From Methylobacterium dankookense (GTDB taxonomy: Bacteria; Pseudomonadota; Alphaproteobacteria; Rhizobiales; Beijerinckiaceae), in assembly GCF_902141855.1 (NCBI RefSeq), contig NZ_CABFVH010000031.1, positions 1 through 64,000 of the forward strand: a stretch of DNA of 64,000 nt, read 5' to 3'. The translations under genes were made by a program, and so were the position numbers. Below are positions 41,547-52,620 of this stretch, one piece after another; the stretch's first letter is position 1; each line of letters starts with the position of its first letter. The notes below the pieces were generated by a model. It ran no database searches, had not been told where the DNA came from, and saw only the letters and a list, made by a program, of their open reading frames with translations.

Positions 41547-42281
41547 TCAGCCCGGCGCGGGGGCGGGCACCAGCACCCGCGCCGGGGCGAGCCGCCGGGC
41601 CCGGCGCACCTGCTGCACGGCGACCGGCCGGTAGAGCTGCTTCGTGGCGTCGACCACGTGCAGGCCGGCAAACGGCATGGCGAGCGAGGTGCCGAAGCGC
41701 TCCCAGGCGGGGGCCGTGCGCAGCATCAGGCGCGAGCGGACCGGGGGCATGTACAGGGTCTCGGCCCAGCCCTCCGGCGAGAACAGGGTGTCGCGCATCA
41801 GCCGGCCGAGCTGCGAGCGGCTGTAGGGCTGGCCGTGGCCGAAGGGCGTGGCCTCGCGGCGGGCCCAGACGCCGCGGCGATTCGGCACCACCAGGATCAT
41901 CCGCCCGCCGGGGGTGAGGGTGCGCCAGACCTCCTGCAGCAGCTCGGTGGGGCTCTCCACCGATTCGAGGGCGTGAACCAGGATCACCCGGTCCACCGCG
42001 GCCTCGGGCAGCGGCATCATGGTCGGATCGGCGAGCGCCGCGCAGGAGCGGCCGGCGCCGGGCCAGTTCACCACCCCCTGCGTCGCCGGCATGAAGGCGA
42101 GCGTGCGCTCGGCGATGCAGTGCACGGGGCCGAGATAGGGCGTGGCGTAGCCGAGCCCGAGCACGCGCAGGCCCGAGACCGAGCCGAGGAATCCGTGGAT
42201 CGCCCGGCCGACAAGGCGGTGGGTCACCGCGCCGAGGGGGCTGGCGTAGAAGGCCCGCAGGTCGGTAACGTCGAGGCGCAT
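41547..42281 (-). CDS. Class I SAM-dependent methyltransferase
   Basis: A 244-residue protein with a Rossmann-type methyltransferase core. Motif I is LRVLGLGYATPYL, in which the usual GxGxG is loosened. ADPTMMPLPEAAVDRVILVHALE represents motifs II-III, and LQEVWRTLTPGGRMILVVPN is motif IV and after. The C-terminal region has the basic stretch VQQVRRARRL. ATG 42281 lies in the gap facing the glyoxalase II gene, 181 bases away. This methyltransferase/gloB divergent pair is common in Hyphomicrobiales. The substrate is unknown. Confidence 0.85.
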   Translation of the reverse strand: MRLDVTDLRAFYASPLGAVTHRLVGRAIHGFLGSVSGLRVLGLGYATPYLGPVHCIAERTLAFMPATQGVVNWPGAGRSCAALADPTMMPLPEAAVDRVILVHALESVESPTELLQEVWRTLTPGGRMILVVPNRRGVWARREATPFGHGQPYSRSQLGRLMRDTLFSPEGWAETLYMPPVRSRLMLRTAPAWERFGTSLAMPFAGLHVVDATKQLYRPVAVQQVRRARRLAPARVLVPAPAPG

Positions 42282-42462
42282 GAGGGTTCGCGGGATTCGG
42301 TTCGGAGCGGGCAAGCCCTCGCGCCGGCGCCCGCCCTGCTTCAATGGGGAGCCGGAGGCGTCCCGGCAAGTTCCATGGCGGCACCTGCGGCCGGAACCCA
42401 CGGGTTCCGGTCACGGTTGTCTGCCCAAGCCCGCGACGACGGGCCCGACAGGGAGAGACGGC

Positions 42463-43233
42463 TTGAGCGCGGAGTTCCGCACCTTCCTCTGCCGCAGCGA
42501 CAATGTCGGCGTGCTGCTGCGCGATTCCCGGACGGGCGCCTGCGCGGCCATCGACGTGCCGGAGGCCGGCGCCGTGCTGCGGGCCCTCGACGAGACCGGC
42601 TGGCGGCTCACCGACATCCTCGTCACCCATCGCCACATCGACCATATCGAGGGCATCCCCGAGGTCCGGCGCGCCACCGGCGCCCGCCTCACCGCCCCGG
42701 TCAAGGCGCGCGAGGACGTGCCGGATGCCGACGTCTACGTCTCCGAGGGCGACCGGGTGCGCGTCGGCGACCTCGAGGGCGAGGTCTGGGAGACGCCCGG
42801 GCATTGCCTCGACCACGTCACCTATCATTTCGCCGCGGCCGGCCTCGCCTTCGCGGGCGACACCCTGTTCACCCTCGGCTGCGGCCGGGTGATGGAGAGC
42901 CCGCCCGAGACCCTGTGGCGCTCGCTCCGCCGATTCGAGGGGCTGCCCGGCGCCACGCAGATCTTCAGCGGGCACGACTACGTGCTCTCGAACGCCCGCT
43001 TCGCCCTCGCCGCCGAGCCCGGCAACGCCGCCCTGCGCGCCCGCGCCGCAGAGGCCGACCGGGCGCAGGCCGAAGGCCGCTTCCTCGTGCCCTCGACCCT
43101 GGAGCAGGAGCGGGCTACCAATCCTTTCCTGCGCAGTGCGGAGCCTTCCCTGGCCGAATCGGTCGATCTGCCGCCCGGAACCGAGCCCGAGGCGGTGTTC
43201 GTGGCCCTTCGGGCGTGGAAGAACCGCTTCTGA
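42463..43233 (+). CDS. gloB: Hydroxyacylglutathione hydrolase (glyoxalase II)
   Basis: Metallo-beta-lactamase-fold enzyme that hydrolyses S-lactoylglutathione in methylglyoxal detoxification. Its 256 residues are normal. The metal site THRHIDHIEG (H-x-H-x-D-H), GHCLDHV, FAGDTLF and FSGHDY are all in place. The start is TTG at 42463, supported by GGGAGAG six bases upstream; upstream in-frame ATGs lack a ribosome site and would add non-family sequence. Methylglyoxal and formaldehyde stress are relevant in methylotrophs. It is divergent from the methyltransferase gene. Confidence 0.92.
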   Translation: MSAEFRTFLCRSDNVGVLLRDSRTGACAAIDVPEAGAVLRALDETGWRLTDILVTHRHIDHIEGIPEVRRATGARLTAPVKAREDVPDADVYVSEGDRVRVGDLEGEVWETPGHCLDHVTYHFAAAGLAFAGDTLFTLGCGRVMESPPETLWRSLRRFEGLPGATQIFSGHDYVLSNARFALAAEPGNAALRARAAEADRAQAEGRFLVPSTLEQERATNPFLRSAEPSLAESVDLPPGTEPEAVFVALRAWKNRF

Positions 43234-43587
43234 ACGGGTGACGACAAGAAAAATTTGTTGCGTTCTCAAACAGAAATGAACATACGGACCCTGAGGGGTC
43301 TGAATGGCCCGTCCAAAGAGACTCCCGGGGGGAGATCTTGATATTCACCGAAGCGTGGGCTCGCTTCGCCGGTCAGATGGGGGTTCGTCTCGCCCTACCA
43401 CCTTTCCACATCCCGCCTGCCACTTCCTTTCGTTCATCCGGAATCTGAACGATCGCGCGACGCGCCAGAGGAAGCGGCCGGTCAGGCTGAACAGGCCGGC
43501 ACCGAGGTCACAGCCCTCCATGCCGGTGCCAAACCCGCCCCGCGGCCGGGCTCCCTGCGGCCCCGGCCGGCACCCGTCTCCGCGGAC
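43234..43587. other. Region between gloB and the TetR gene
   Basis: 354 bases. The first 30 are A-rich. The reading frame of the TetR gene stays open for much of this stretch but shows no family sequence and no ATG in it. A separate frame beginning at 43304 (MARPKRLPGGDL) resembles a typical TetR start but is out of frame with the helix-turn-helix. No strong hairpin was found. Confidence 0.3.
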
Positions 43588-44163
43588 GTGCGCCTTCTCG
43601 GCATCGCCACAGAGCATCTCGCGCGGCTCGGCCCGAAGCGCGTGACGGTGGTCGCCGTCGCCGCGGAAGCCGGCATGACGCATGCCAACGTCTACCGCTA
43701 CTTCCCGTCGAAGGACGCGCTCCTCGACGCGGTGGCCGGGCGCTGGCTGCGCGACATCGAGGCGTATCTCGCCGGCATCGCCGACGCGCCAGACCCTGCC
43801 GACGACAAGATCGAGCGGCTGCTGACGGCGCTCGCCACCCTGCAGCGGGATGCGCTCGGCAACGAGCCCAACCTGTTCGCCGTCCATCTCGACGCCACTG
43901 TGGCGGCCCGGCCCATCGCCCGGCGCCACCGGGTGCGCCTGCGCAGCCTGGTCGAGCGGGTGGTCGAGGAAGGCATCGTCGCCGGGACCTTCTCGGCCCG
44001 GGACCGCGAGCGGGCGATCGCCTACATCTTCGACGCGAGCTACCGCTTCACGCATCCGCTGGCGATCCAGCACGATGCCGACGTGCCGCGCGACCTGATC
44101 GAGGCCCGCTTCGGCGCGGTGATCCACGCGATCCAGCGCGTGCTGCGCACCGGCGTGCTCTGA
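43588..44163 (+). CDS. TetR-family transcriptional regulator
   Basis: A 191-residue regulator. The N-terminal helix-turn-helix (residues 1-45) includes VVAVAAEAGMTHANVYRYFPSKDALL, the standard TetR recognition block. The rest is the helical ligand and dimer domain, with AARPIARRHRVRLRSLVERV and RERAIAYIFDASYRFTHP. GTG 43588 is the only plausible start seen; the frame is open further upstream, so the true start may be a little earlier. A strong hairpin follows its stop. Targets are unknown; gloB is the nearest upstream gene and mdh the nearest downstream. Confidence 0.87.
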   Translation: MRLLGIATEHLARLGPKRVTVVAVAAEAGMTHANVYRYFPSKDALLDAVAGRWLRDIEAYLAGIADAPDPADDKIERLLTALATLQRDALGNEPNLFAVHLDATVAARPIARRHRVRLRSLVERVVEEGIVAGTFSARDRERAIAYIFDASYRFTHPLAIQHDADVPRDLIEARFGAVIHAIQRVLRTGVL

Positions 44164-44172
44164 CGCCGCGAC

Positions 44173-44197
44173 GAGCCCGGCCGCCGCGGCCGGGCTC
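44173..44197 (+). terminator. Hairpin after the TetR gene
   Basis: GAGCCCGGCCG (44173-44183) and its exact complement CGGCCGGGCTC (44187-44197) with a 3-base loop lie 10 bases after the TetR stop. It is very stable, but the T tract is poor. It probably separates the regulator transcript from the TCA-cycle cluster. Confidence 0.65.
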
Positions 44198-44280
44198 CCG
44201 TCACGGGGCCTTGCGAATCCCCGATCCGCCCTGTTCCGAGCGCCCGGTCCGGGCCTCCGGCCGCACCGCTTCGCGAGGCC

Positions 44281-44329
44281 GGCAAAGGGCGAAATGACAA
44301 CTTTCAGAATCTGTCATCGAAGCTTTGCC
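44281..44329. promoter_or_regulatory. Nested inverted repeat upstream of mdh
   Basis: GGCAAAG (44281-44287) pairs with CTTTGCC (44323-44329), and inside it ATGACA (44294-44299) pairs with TGTCAT (44312-44317). The pair of nested palindromes lies about 275 bases before mdh. It could be a regulator site or a structured leader. Confidence 0.45.
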
Positions 44330-44602
44330 ACCGAATCCGGCGTGGCCCGGCCGCGCCTAAGCGCTTCCACCGGCTGAGCTTTCCACGGCGCCTCCCGGCC
44401 AGCCCGCCCCCGCGGCGCTGGCCCGATGCATGCTTGCTGGACCTTCGTCGGGTTGAAGCAGAGGTGCTTTTCGGCCACACAGCCGCTCGAACGAACCGGC
44501 CGCTCGGGACGCCCGCCGCGAGCCCGCTCCGGACGCATCCGCGTACCCCGCGTACCCGCATCAACTGAACGTCGATCCAGGCACAGCAGAGGTTCTGACC
44601 AC

Positions 44603-45565
44603 ATGGCACGCAGCAAGATCGCGCTCATCGGGGCCGGCCAGATCGGAGGGACGCTGGCGCATCTGGCGGGCCTGAAGGAGCTCGGCGACGTCGTGCTGTT
44701 CGACATCGCTGACGGCATCCCGCAGGGCAAGGGCCTCGACATCGCCGAGTCCGCCCCCGTCGACGGCTTCGACGCCAAGTTCTCCGGCGCCAGCGACTAC
44801 GCGGCGATCGAGGGCGCCGACGTGATCATCGTCACCGCCGGCGTGCCGCGCAAGCCCGGCATGAGCCGCGACGACCTCATCGGCATCAACCTCAAGGTGA
44901 TGGAGTCGGTCGGCCAGGGCATCAAGCAATACGCCCCGAACGCCTTCGTCATCTGCATCACCAACCCGCTCGACGCGATGGTCTGGGCGCTGCAGAAGTT
45001 CTCGGGGCTCCCCACCAACAAGATCGTCGGCATGGCCGGCGTGCTCGATTCCGCCCGCTTCCGCCACTTCCTGGCCGACGAGTTCAAGGTCTCGGTCGAG
45101 GACGTGACCGCCTTCGTGCTCGGCGGCCACGGCGACGACATGGTGCCGCTGGTGCGCTACTCGACGGTGGCCGGCGTGCCGCTGCCGGACCTCGTCAAGC
45201 TCGGCTGGACCACCCAGGAGAAGCTCGACGCCATGGTCGAGCGGACGCGCAAGGGCGGCGGCGAGATCGTCAACCTGCTCAAGACCGGCTCGGCCTTCTA
45301 CGCGCCGGCGGCCTCCGCGATCGCGATGGCCGAGAGCTACCTGCGCGACAAGAAGCGCGTCCTGCCCTGCGCCGCGCACCTGTCGGGCCAGTACGGCATC
45401 GACGGCCTGTTCATCGGCGTGCCGATCGTGATCGGCGCCGAGGGCGTCGAGCGCGTCCTCGAGGTCGAGTTCAACCCCGACGAGAAGGCGATGTTCGACA
45501 AGTCGATCGCCTCGGTGAAGGGCCTGATCGAGGCCTGCAAGGGCATCAACGGCGCCCTCGCCTGA
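44603..45565 (+). CDS. mdh: Malate dehydrogenase
   Basis: NAD-dependent enzyme of the TCA cycle that converts malate and oxaloacetate. It has 320 residues of the lactate/malate dehydrogenase-like (LDH-like MDH) type. NAD site IGAGQIGGTLAHL lies near the N-terminus, with Asp in VVLFDIADG (NAD specificity). The mobile loop AGVPRKPGMSRDDL carries the substrate arginines, ITNPLDAM follows, and the catalytic His is in VLGGHGDDMVP. The frame is open upstream, but ATG 44603 gives the standard N-terminus. It opens the TCA cluster, 98 bases before sucC. In methylotrophs it also serves the serine cycle. Confidence 0.96.
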   Translation: MARSKIALIGAGQIGGTLAHLAGLKELGDVVLFDIADGIPQGKGLDIAESAPVDGFDAKFSGASDYAAIEGADVIIVTAGVPRKPGMSRDDLIGINLKVMESVGQGIKQYAPNAFVICITNPLDAMVWALQKFSGLPTNKIVGMAGVLDSARFRHFLADEFKVSVEDVTAFVLGGHGDDMVPLVRYSTVAGVPLPDLVKLGWTTQEKLDAMVERTRKGGGEIVNLLKTGSAFYAPAASAIAMAESYLRDKKRVLPCAAHLSGQYGIDGLFIGVPIVIGAEGVERVLEVEFNPDEKAMFDKSIASVKGLIEACKGINGALA

Positions 45566-45663
45566 GCCATTCGCGTGGCACGCGCGGCTCTGGTATGCCA
45601 GCACCGCGCGTGCCGTGACTCAGGGTATCGAAGCCCTTCGTTGGGGACGCGAGGAGGACGCCA

Positions 45664-46860
45664 ATGAACATCCACGAATATCAAGCCAAGGGGGTACTGC
45701 GCGAGTTCGGCCTGCCGGTCTCGCGCGGCGTCGCGATCTTCAAGCCCGAGGAGGCCGCCGCTGCGGCCGACGCGCTCGGCGGCCCGGTCTGGGTGGTGAA
45801 GAGCCAGATCCACGCGGGCGGCCGCGGCAAGGGCACCTTCAAGGGGGCTCCCGCCGGCGCCAAGGGCGGCGTGCGCGTCACCAAGTCCAAGGACGAGGTG
45901 GTGCAGTTCGCCTCCGAGATGCTCGGCGCGACGCTGGTGACCGTGCAGACCGGCGAGGCCGGCAAGCAGGTCAACCGTCTCTACATCGAGGAAGGCGCCT
46001 CGATCGCCGCCGAGTTCTACCTGTCGATGCTCGTCGACCGCGCCACCGGCCAAGTGGCCTTCGTCGTCTCGACGGAAGGCGGCATGGACATCGAGCAGGT
46101 CGCCCACGACACCCCTGAGAAGATCATCACCTTCTCGGTCGATCCGGCCACCGGCATCATGCCCCATCACGGCCGCGCGGTCGCCAAGGCGCTCGGCCTG
46201 TCCGGCGCCCAAGCCAAGGAAGCGGGCGAGCTGACGGAGAAGCTCTACCGGGCCTTCACGGCCAAGGACATGAGCATGCTCGAGATCAACCCGCTGGTGC
46301 TCACCGGCGACGGCCATCTCAAGTGCCTCGACGCCAAGATCTCCTTCGACTCGAACGCGCTCTACCGCCACCCCGACATCGTGGCGCTCCGCGACGAGAC
46401 CGAGGAGGACGCCAAGGAGATCGAGGCCTCCAAGTACGACCTCGCCTATATCGCGCTCGACGGCACGATCGGCTGCATGGTCAACGGCGCCGGCCTCGCC
46501 ATGGCCACCCTCGACATCATCAAGCTCTACGGCGAGGAGCCGGCGAACTTCCTCGATGTCGGCGGCGGCGCGAGCGAGGAGAAGGTCACGGCGGCCTTCA
46601 AGATCATCACCGCCGACCCGCAGGTGAAGGGCATCCTCGTCAACATCTTCGGCGGGATCATGAAGTGCGACGTCATCGCCCGCGGCGTGATCGCGGCGGT
46701 GAAGGCGGTGGGCCTCGAGGTCCCGCTGGTGGTGCGCCTGGAGGGCACCAACGTCGAAGAGGGCAAGGAGATCATCCGCTCGTCCGGCCTCAACGTCATC
46801 CCGGCCGACGACCTCGACGACGCCGCCCAGAAGATCGTCGCCGCGGTGAAGGGAGCCTGA
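45664..46860 (+). CDS. sucC: Succinyl-CoA synthetase (ADP-forming), beta subunit
   Basis: The beta subunit binds ATP/ADP by its ATP-grasp domain and, with SucD, interconverts succinyl-CoA and succinate with substrate-level phosphorylation. It has 398 residues, normal length. The N-terminus MNIHEYQAKGVLREFG and the grasp-fold block WVVKSQIHAGGRGKGTFKG are standard. EINPLVLT (Mg/ATP site) and NIFGGIMKCDVIA (CoA/phosphate region) follow. GAGGAGG precedes the ATG. It is four bases from sucD, so the subunits are made together. Confidence 0.97.
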   Translation: MNIHEYQAKGVLREFGLPVSRGVAIFKPEEAAAAADALGGPVWVVKSQIHAGGRGKGTFKGAPAGAKGGVRVTKSKDEVVQFASEMLGATLVTVQTGEAGKQVNRLYIEEGASIAAEFYLSMLVDRATGQVAFVVSTEGGMDIEQVAHDTPEKIITFSVDPATGIMPHHGRAVAKALGLSGAQAKEAGELTEKLYRAFTAKDMSMLEINPLVLTGDGHLKCLDAKISFDSNALYRHPDIVALRDETEEDAKEIEASKYDLAYIALDGTIGCMVNGAGLAMATLDIIKLYGEEPANFLDVGGGASEEKVTAAFKIITADPQVKGILVNIFGGIMKCDVIARGVIAAVKAVGLEVPLVVRLEGTNVEEGKEIIRSSGLNVIPADDLDDAAQKIVAAVKGA

Positions 46861-46864
46861 TCCG

Positions 46865-47749
46865 ATGTCCGTCATGATCGACGCCAACACCAAGGTCATC
46901 TGCCAGGGCTTCACCGGCAAGAACGGCACCTTCCACTCCGAGCAGGCGCTCAGTTACGGCACCAAGATGGTCGGCGGCACGAGCCCCGGCAAAGGCGGCT
47001 CGACCCATCTCGGCCTGCCCGTGTTCGACACGGTGGCCGAGGCCCGCGAGGCCACGGGCGCCGACGCCTCCGTCGTCTATGTGCCGCCGCCGGGCGCCGC
47101 GGACGCGATCTGCGAGGCCATCGCCGCCGAGATCCCGCTCATCGTCTGCATCACGGAGGGCATCCCGGTGCTCGACATGGTGCGGGTGAAGCGGGCGCTC
47201 GCCGGCTCGAAGTCGCGCCTCGTCGGCCCGAACTGCCCCGGCATCGTCACCGCCGGCGAATCGAAGATCGGCATCATGCCGGCCAACATCTTCCGCCCGG
47301 GCTCGGTGGGCATCGTGTCGCGCTCCGGCACGCTGACCTACGAGGCGGTGTTCCAGACCTCGAATGCGGGCCTCGGCCAGACCACGGCGGTCGGCATCGG
47401 CGGCGATCCGGTCAAGGGCACCGAGTTCATCGACGTGCTGGAGCTGTTCCTCGCCGATCCGAAGACCGAGTCGATCGTGATGATCGGCGAGATCGGCGGC
47501 TCGGCCGAGGAGGAGGCCGCGCAGTTCCTGAAGGACGAGGCCAAGCGCGGCCGCAAGAAGCCGATGGTCGGCTTCATCGCGGGCCGCACCGCGCCTCCGG
47601 GCCGCCGCATGGGCCATGCCGGCGCGATCATCTCGGGCGGCAAGGGCGGCGCCGAGGACAAGATCGCGGCGATGGAGGCGGCGGGCATCCGCGTCTCTCC
47701 CTCGCCGGCCCGGCTCGGCTCGACGCTGGTCGATGTCCTGAAGGGCTGA
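46865..47749 (+). CDS. sucD: Succinyl-CoA synthetase, alpha subunit
   Basis: The CoA-binding, phospho-histidine subunit, 294 residues. The Rossmann-type CoA site includes CQGFTGKNGTFHSEQAL. The middle has IVCITEGIPVLDM and GPNCPGIVTAGE. The phosphorylated histidine lies in GRRMGHAGAII near residue 245. ATG 46865 is four bases after the sucC stop. Downstream a 212-base gap with a stable hairpin precedes sucA, so a separate or attenuated transcript for the oxoglutarate dehydrogenase genes is possible. Confidence 0.97.
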   Translation: MSVMIDANTKVICQGFTGKNGTFHSEQALSYGTKMVGGTSPGKGGSTHLGLPVFDTVAEAREATGADASVVYVPPPGAADAICEAIAAEIPLIVCITEGIPVLDMVRVKRALAGSKSRLVGPNCPGIVTAGESKIGIMPANIFRPGSVGIVSRSGTLTYEAVFQTSNAGLGQTTAVGIGGDPVKGTEFIDVLELFLADPKTESIVMIGEIGGSAEEEAAQFLKDEAKRGRKKPMVGFIAGRTAPPGRRMGHAGAIISGGKGGAEDKIAAMEAAGIRVSPSPARLGSTLVDVLKG

Positions 47750-47814
47750 ACCCTACCCCCCGCGTGCCCATCGGGGCGTGCGGGGGATCCCGAGGCGCCT
47801 GGAGGCGCGACGAC

Positions 47815-47840
47815 CGGGGCGTGCCGACCGGCATGCCCCG
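47815..47840 (+). terminator. Hairpin between sucD and sucA
   Basis: CGGGGCGTGCC (47815-47825) pairs with GGCATGCCCCG (47830-47840), 11 bp with one G-U pair in RNA and a 4-base loop. It lies in the sucD-sucA gap, where it could partly end transcription or mark an RNA-processing site. No T tract follows. Confidence 0.45.
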
Positions 47841-47961
47841 CGACGGACTTTCCGATGGATGCGCCCGCGCGCCCCGCGCGAGGGCTGGGGATGCATCCGG
47901 GACGGTTGAGGGCGGTCCGCCCCGGATTGCGGGCCGCACACCCGAGCAGGATGGACGGACC

Positions 47962-50946
<2,985 letters not shown>

Positions 50947-50965
50947 CCACCGAGAGCCCGAGGCA

Positions 50966-51265
50966 ATGGCCTATTTCCTCCTGCGCCTGAACCCGCCGCG
51001 TCCGAGCTTCCCCTTCGACGCGACGGAGGCCGAGAAGGCCCTGTTCTCGGAGCATTCGGCCTACTGGCTGGAGCGGGCGGCCTCGGGGGAGGCCGTCGCG
51101 GTCGGGCCGGTCTTCGAGGCCGGCGGCGCCTGGGGCCTCGCCCTCGTCGAGGCGGCGGACGAGGCCCAGGCCCAGGAACTCGGCGCCGCCGATCCCGTCA
51201 TCAAGGCGCAGACAGGCTTCGCCTACACCGTCTCGCCCGTTCCATCCCTGATCCTGCGGCGCTAG
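50966..51265 (+). CDS. YciI-like protein
   Basis: A 99-residue protein of the YciI-like dimeric ferredoxin-fold family. Family marks are MAYFLLRLNPPRPSFPFD at the start, the helix EHSAYWLERAASGEAVAVGP and the C-terminal DPVIKAQTGFAYTVSPVP; the helix His (EHSAYW) is kept. The function is not established; relatives are chlorinated-catechol decarboxylase-like or unknown. It sits 19 bases after sucA and 50 before sucB, which is unusual outside this lineage and suggests an accessory role or simple co-expression. Confidence 0.85.
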   Translation: MAYFLLRLNPPRPSFPFDATEAEKALFSEHSAYWLERAASGEAVAVGPVFEAGGAWGLALVEAADEAQAQELGAADPVIKAQTGFAYTVSPVPSLILRR

Positions 51266-51315
51266 AGGCCGCGGCCCGTTAGCCAGAGGAGGCCCCCGCG
51301 CGGGGCAGTGAGAGC

Positions 51316-52599
51316 ATGGCAACCGACATCCTCGTCCCGACGCTCGGCGAATCCGTGAGCGAGGCCACGATCGGCCGCTGGTTCAAGAAGCCCGGCGACA
51401 CGGTCACCGCCGACGAGCCCCTGGTGGAGCTCGAGACCGACAAGGTCACCCTGGAGGTCAACGCGCCCGCGGCCGGCCAGCTCGGCGAGATCCTGGTGAA
51501 GGACGGCGAGACGGTGGAGCCCGGCGCCATCCTCGGCTCGATCGTCGAGGCGGGCGCGGGCGGCGCCAAGAGTGAGGCCAAGAGCGAGGCGAAGAGCGAG
51601 GCGAAGCCCGCCCCGAAGCAGGCCGCCGAGACCAAGGCCGAGAGCCGCAGCGAGGCGCCCGCCAAGCAGGCGTCCCAAGGCGACCGCCCGGTCGGCGACC
51701 ACGGCCCGGCGGTGGCCAAGCTCGCCCGCGAATCCGGCCTCGACCCGTCGGGCGTGAACGGCAGCGGCAAGGACGGCCGCGTCACCAAGGGCGACATGCT
51801 CGGCGCCATCGCCAAGGGGGGAGCGGCCGGCGCGTCGCAGCCCGCCCAGAAGGAGGCCCGCCCGACCCTGCCGCGCGCGCCTTCCGCGCCGGACGACGCC
51901 GCGCGCGAGGAGCGCGTGCGCATGACGAAGCTGCGCCAGACCATCGCGCGCCGCCTCAAGGACGCGCAGGACACCGCGGCGATGCTGACGACGTTCAACG
52001 ACGTCGACATGTCGGCCGTGATGGCGATGCGGAGCCAGTACAAGGACGTGTTCGAGAAGAAGCACGGCACGAAGCTCGGCTTCATGGGCTTCTTCACCAA
52101 GGCGGTGATCGGCGCGCTCAAGGACGTGCCGGCGGTCAACGCCGAGATCGACGGGCAGGACCTCGTCTACAAGAACTACTACCACATCGGCATCGCGGTC
52201 GGCACCGACAAGGGCCTCGTCGTGCCGGTGGTGCGCGACGCCGACGACCTCTCCATCGCCGGCATCGAGAAGACGATCGCCGGCTTCGGCAAGAAGGCCC
52301 GCGACGGCAAGCTCTCCATCGAGGAGATGCAGGGCGGCACCTTCACCATCACCAACGGCGGCATCTACGGCTCGCTGATGTCGACGCCGATCCTCAACGC
52401 GCCGCAATCGGGCATCCTCGGCATGCACCGCATCGAGGAGCGGCCGGTGGTGCGCGCCGGCAAGATCGAGGCGCGGCCGATGATGTACCTCGCCCTCTCC
52501 TACGACCACCGCATCGTGGACGGGAAGGAGGCGGTGACCTTCCTCGTTCGCGTGAAGGAGGCCCTGGAGGACCCGGCGCGCCTCGTTCTGGACCTCTGA
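51316..52599 (+). CDS. sucB: 2-Oxoglutarate dehydrogenase E2 (dihydrolipoyl succinyltransferase)
   Basis: The core enzyme of the complex, 427 residues. A single lipoyl domain has Lys43 in LETDKVTLEV. A long Ala/Lys/Glu linker (about 85-125) has the tandem repeat KSEAKSEAKSEAK. The E3/E1-binding domain is in GPAVAKLARESGLDP, and the catalytic domain ends with SYDHRIVDGKEAVTFL carrying the active His and Asp. The clean CTF-type organisation marks the oxoglutarate, not the pyruvate, complex. It precedes an SDR gene by 21 bases. Confidence 0.96.
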   Translation: MATDILVPTLGESVSEATIGRWFKKPGDTVTADEPLVELETDKVTLEVNAPAAGQLGEILVKDGETVEPGAILGSIVEAGAGGAKSEAKSEAKSEAKPAPKQAAETKAESRSEAPAKQASQGDRPVGDHGPAVAKLARESGLDPSGVNGSGKDGRVTKGDMLGAIAKGGAAGASQPAQKEARPTLPRAPSAPDDAAREERVRMTKLRQTIARRLKDAQDTAAMLTTFNDVDMSAVMAMRSQYKDVFEKKHGTKLGFMGFFTKAVIGALKDVPAVNAEIDGQDLVYKNYYHIGIAVGTDKGLVVPVVRDADDLSIAGIEKTIAGFGKKARDGKLSIEEMQGGTFTITNGGIYGSLMSTPILNAPQSGILGMHRIEERPVVRAGKIEARPMMYLALSYDHRIVDGKEAVTFLVRVKEALEDPARLVLDL

Positions 52600-52620
52600 G
52601 CGACGCCGAAGGCCCGCGCC

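Larger units (their letters stand above)
44164..44602. other. Leader region of the mdh-suc cluster
   Basis: 439 bases with no gene. It holds the TetR-gene hairpin at the left and a nested inverted repeat at 44281-44329. The main promoter of mdh and the downstream succinyl-CoA synthetase genes should lie here. Confidence 0.4.

Noticed and set aside
43304..43645. 113-codon frame starting MARPKR before the TetR gene
   Set aside because: The start resembles a TetR protein, but the frame does not contain the helix-turn-helix, which lies in another frame; a frameshift would be needed and is not supported.
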